Source of the DNA: Clostridiales bacterium | GTDB lineage: Bacteria; Bacillota; Clostridia; Lachnospirales; JAQSXR01 | Assembly: GCA_029256575.1 (NCBI GenBank) | Contig: JAQSXR010000017.1 | Span: 1 to 42,881 of the forward strand | Length of the DNA stretch: 42,881 nt | Reading direction: 5' to 3' | Part shown: positions 42,841 to 42,881 of the stretch, in pieces | Layout of the letters: every line of letters begins with the position of its first letter | Numbering within the stretch: the first letter of the stretch is position 1 | Translations under genes and position numbers: made by a program | The notes under the pieces: model-generated | The model's input: the letters and a program-made list of their open reading frames with translations, nothing else | Databases searched by the model: none | What the model was told of the DNA's origin: nothing

Positions 42841-42881
42841 ATGGCAAAATACAGTTTTGAATTTAAACTACAAGTAGTTCA
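42841..42881 (+). CDS. IS3-family transposase OrfA, 5' fragment
   Basis: The frame starts MAKYSFEFKLQVV, the usual N-terminus of IS150-type OrfA, which carries the helix-turn-helix part of the transposase. It runs off the window edge. In complete elements OrfA and OrfB are joined by -1 frameshifting. Confidence 0.75.
   Translation, partial: MAKYSFEFKLQVV

Larger units (their letters stand above)
42783..42881 (+). mobile_element. Left end of an IS3-family (IS150-like) insertion sequence
   Basis: The end begins TGAACTGACCCCAATAAG, a terminal inverted-repeat type I associate with IS3-family elements of clostridia. A transposase orfA starts 58 nt inside. Only the first 99 bp are in the window, so the right end and target duplication cannot be seen. 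It lies 72 bp after the importer operon. Confidence 0.75.

Overview
The window is AT-rich bacterial chromosome from a low-GC Firmicute. Strong purine-rich ribosome-binding sites, consensus sigma-A promoters, hairpin/U-run terminators, a 3H-domain NiaR repressor with an ECF-type niacin transporter, HemZ, and the TIGR03915/TIGR03916 pair together point to the Clostridia. Lachnospiraceae (Lachnoclostridium-like, saccharolytic) is my best guess. That assignment is inference from gene content; no 16S gene is present.

Layout. (1) 1-3100: a membrane-anchored phosphodiester glycosidase, a 3'-truncated flavin reductase, and the niacin pair niaR-niaX with a large palindrome between them. (2) 3100-7370: a YhbD-like MerR/HTH regulator with a promoter framed by an inverted repeat, a bactofilin-like protein, a small beta-solenoid protein with stacked Cys and Asp residues, and an ABC-2 exporter. 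(3) 7370-9820: a second ABC exporter on the minus strand, under a consensus promoter overlapped by a 14-bp palindrome. (4) 9900-12520: a 14-copy 16-bp tandem repeat in the leader of a broken trans-sulfuration gene, then an intact PatB/MalY-type C-S lyase. (5) 12600-15155: a pseudokinase followed by a transmembrane PASTA protein. The two lie in different frames joined at an A7 slippery heptamer. (6) 15158-17420: a DNA-repair-type radical SAM operon under a promoter carrying a LexA/SOS box, then a formate/nitrite-type channel. (7) 18300-27400: two small genes, a palindromic 34-nt repeat element, and a carbohydrate region (GH13 cyclomaltodextrinase-like, NagZ-like GH3 lipoprotein, secreted GH3 with a C-terminal FIMAH domain, GH13 oligo-1,6-glucosidase). 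(8) 27400-33900: housekeeping genes apt, rel, an MBL hydrolase, hemZ, an HD-GYP protein and an orphan M23 peptidase. (9) 33900-42881: tRNA-Ser(CGA), a lipoprotein, a zinc-ribbon membrane protein, a MacB-like ABC fusion, an APH-like kinase, a three-gene ABC uptake system of the TrpXYZ type, and the left end of an IS3-family insertion sequence.

How the parts work together. The glycosidases plus the oligo-1,6-glucosidase fit uptake and breakdown of starch, beta-glucan and cell-wall sugars. The regulators visible here (NiaR, the YhbD-like protein, a LexA site) each sit beside, or on, the genes they would control. Three loci are decayed or frame-disrupted (flavin reductase, trans-sulfuration enzyme, kinase/PASTA), and simple repeats are common between genes. 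The most interesting signals are the pseudokinase/PASTA frameshift site, the SOS-type promoter of the radical SAM operon, and the Cys/Asp-ladder solenoid within the bactofilin-exporter cluster.
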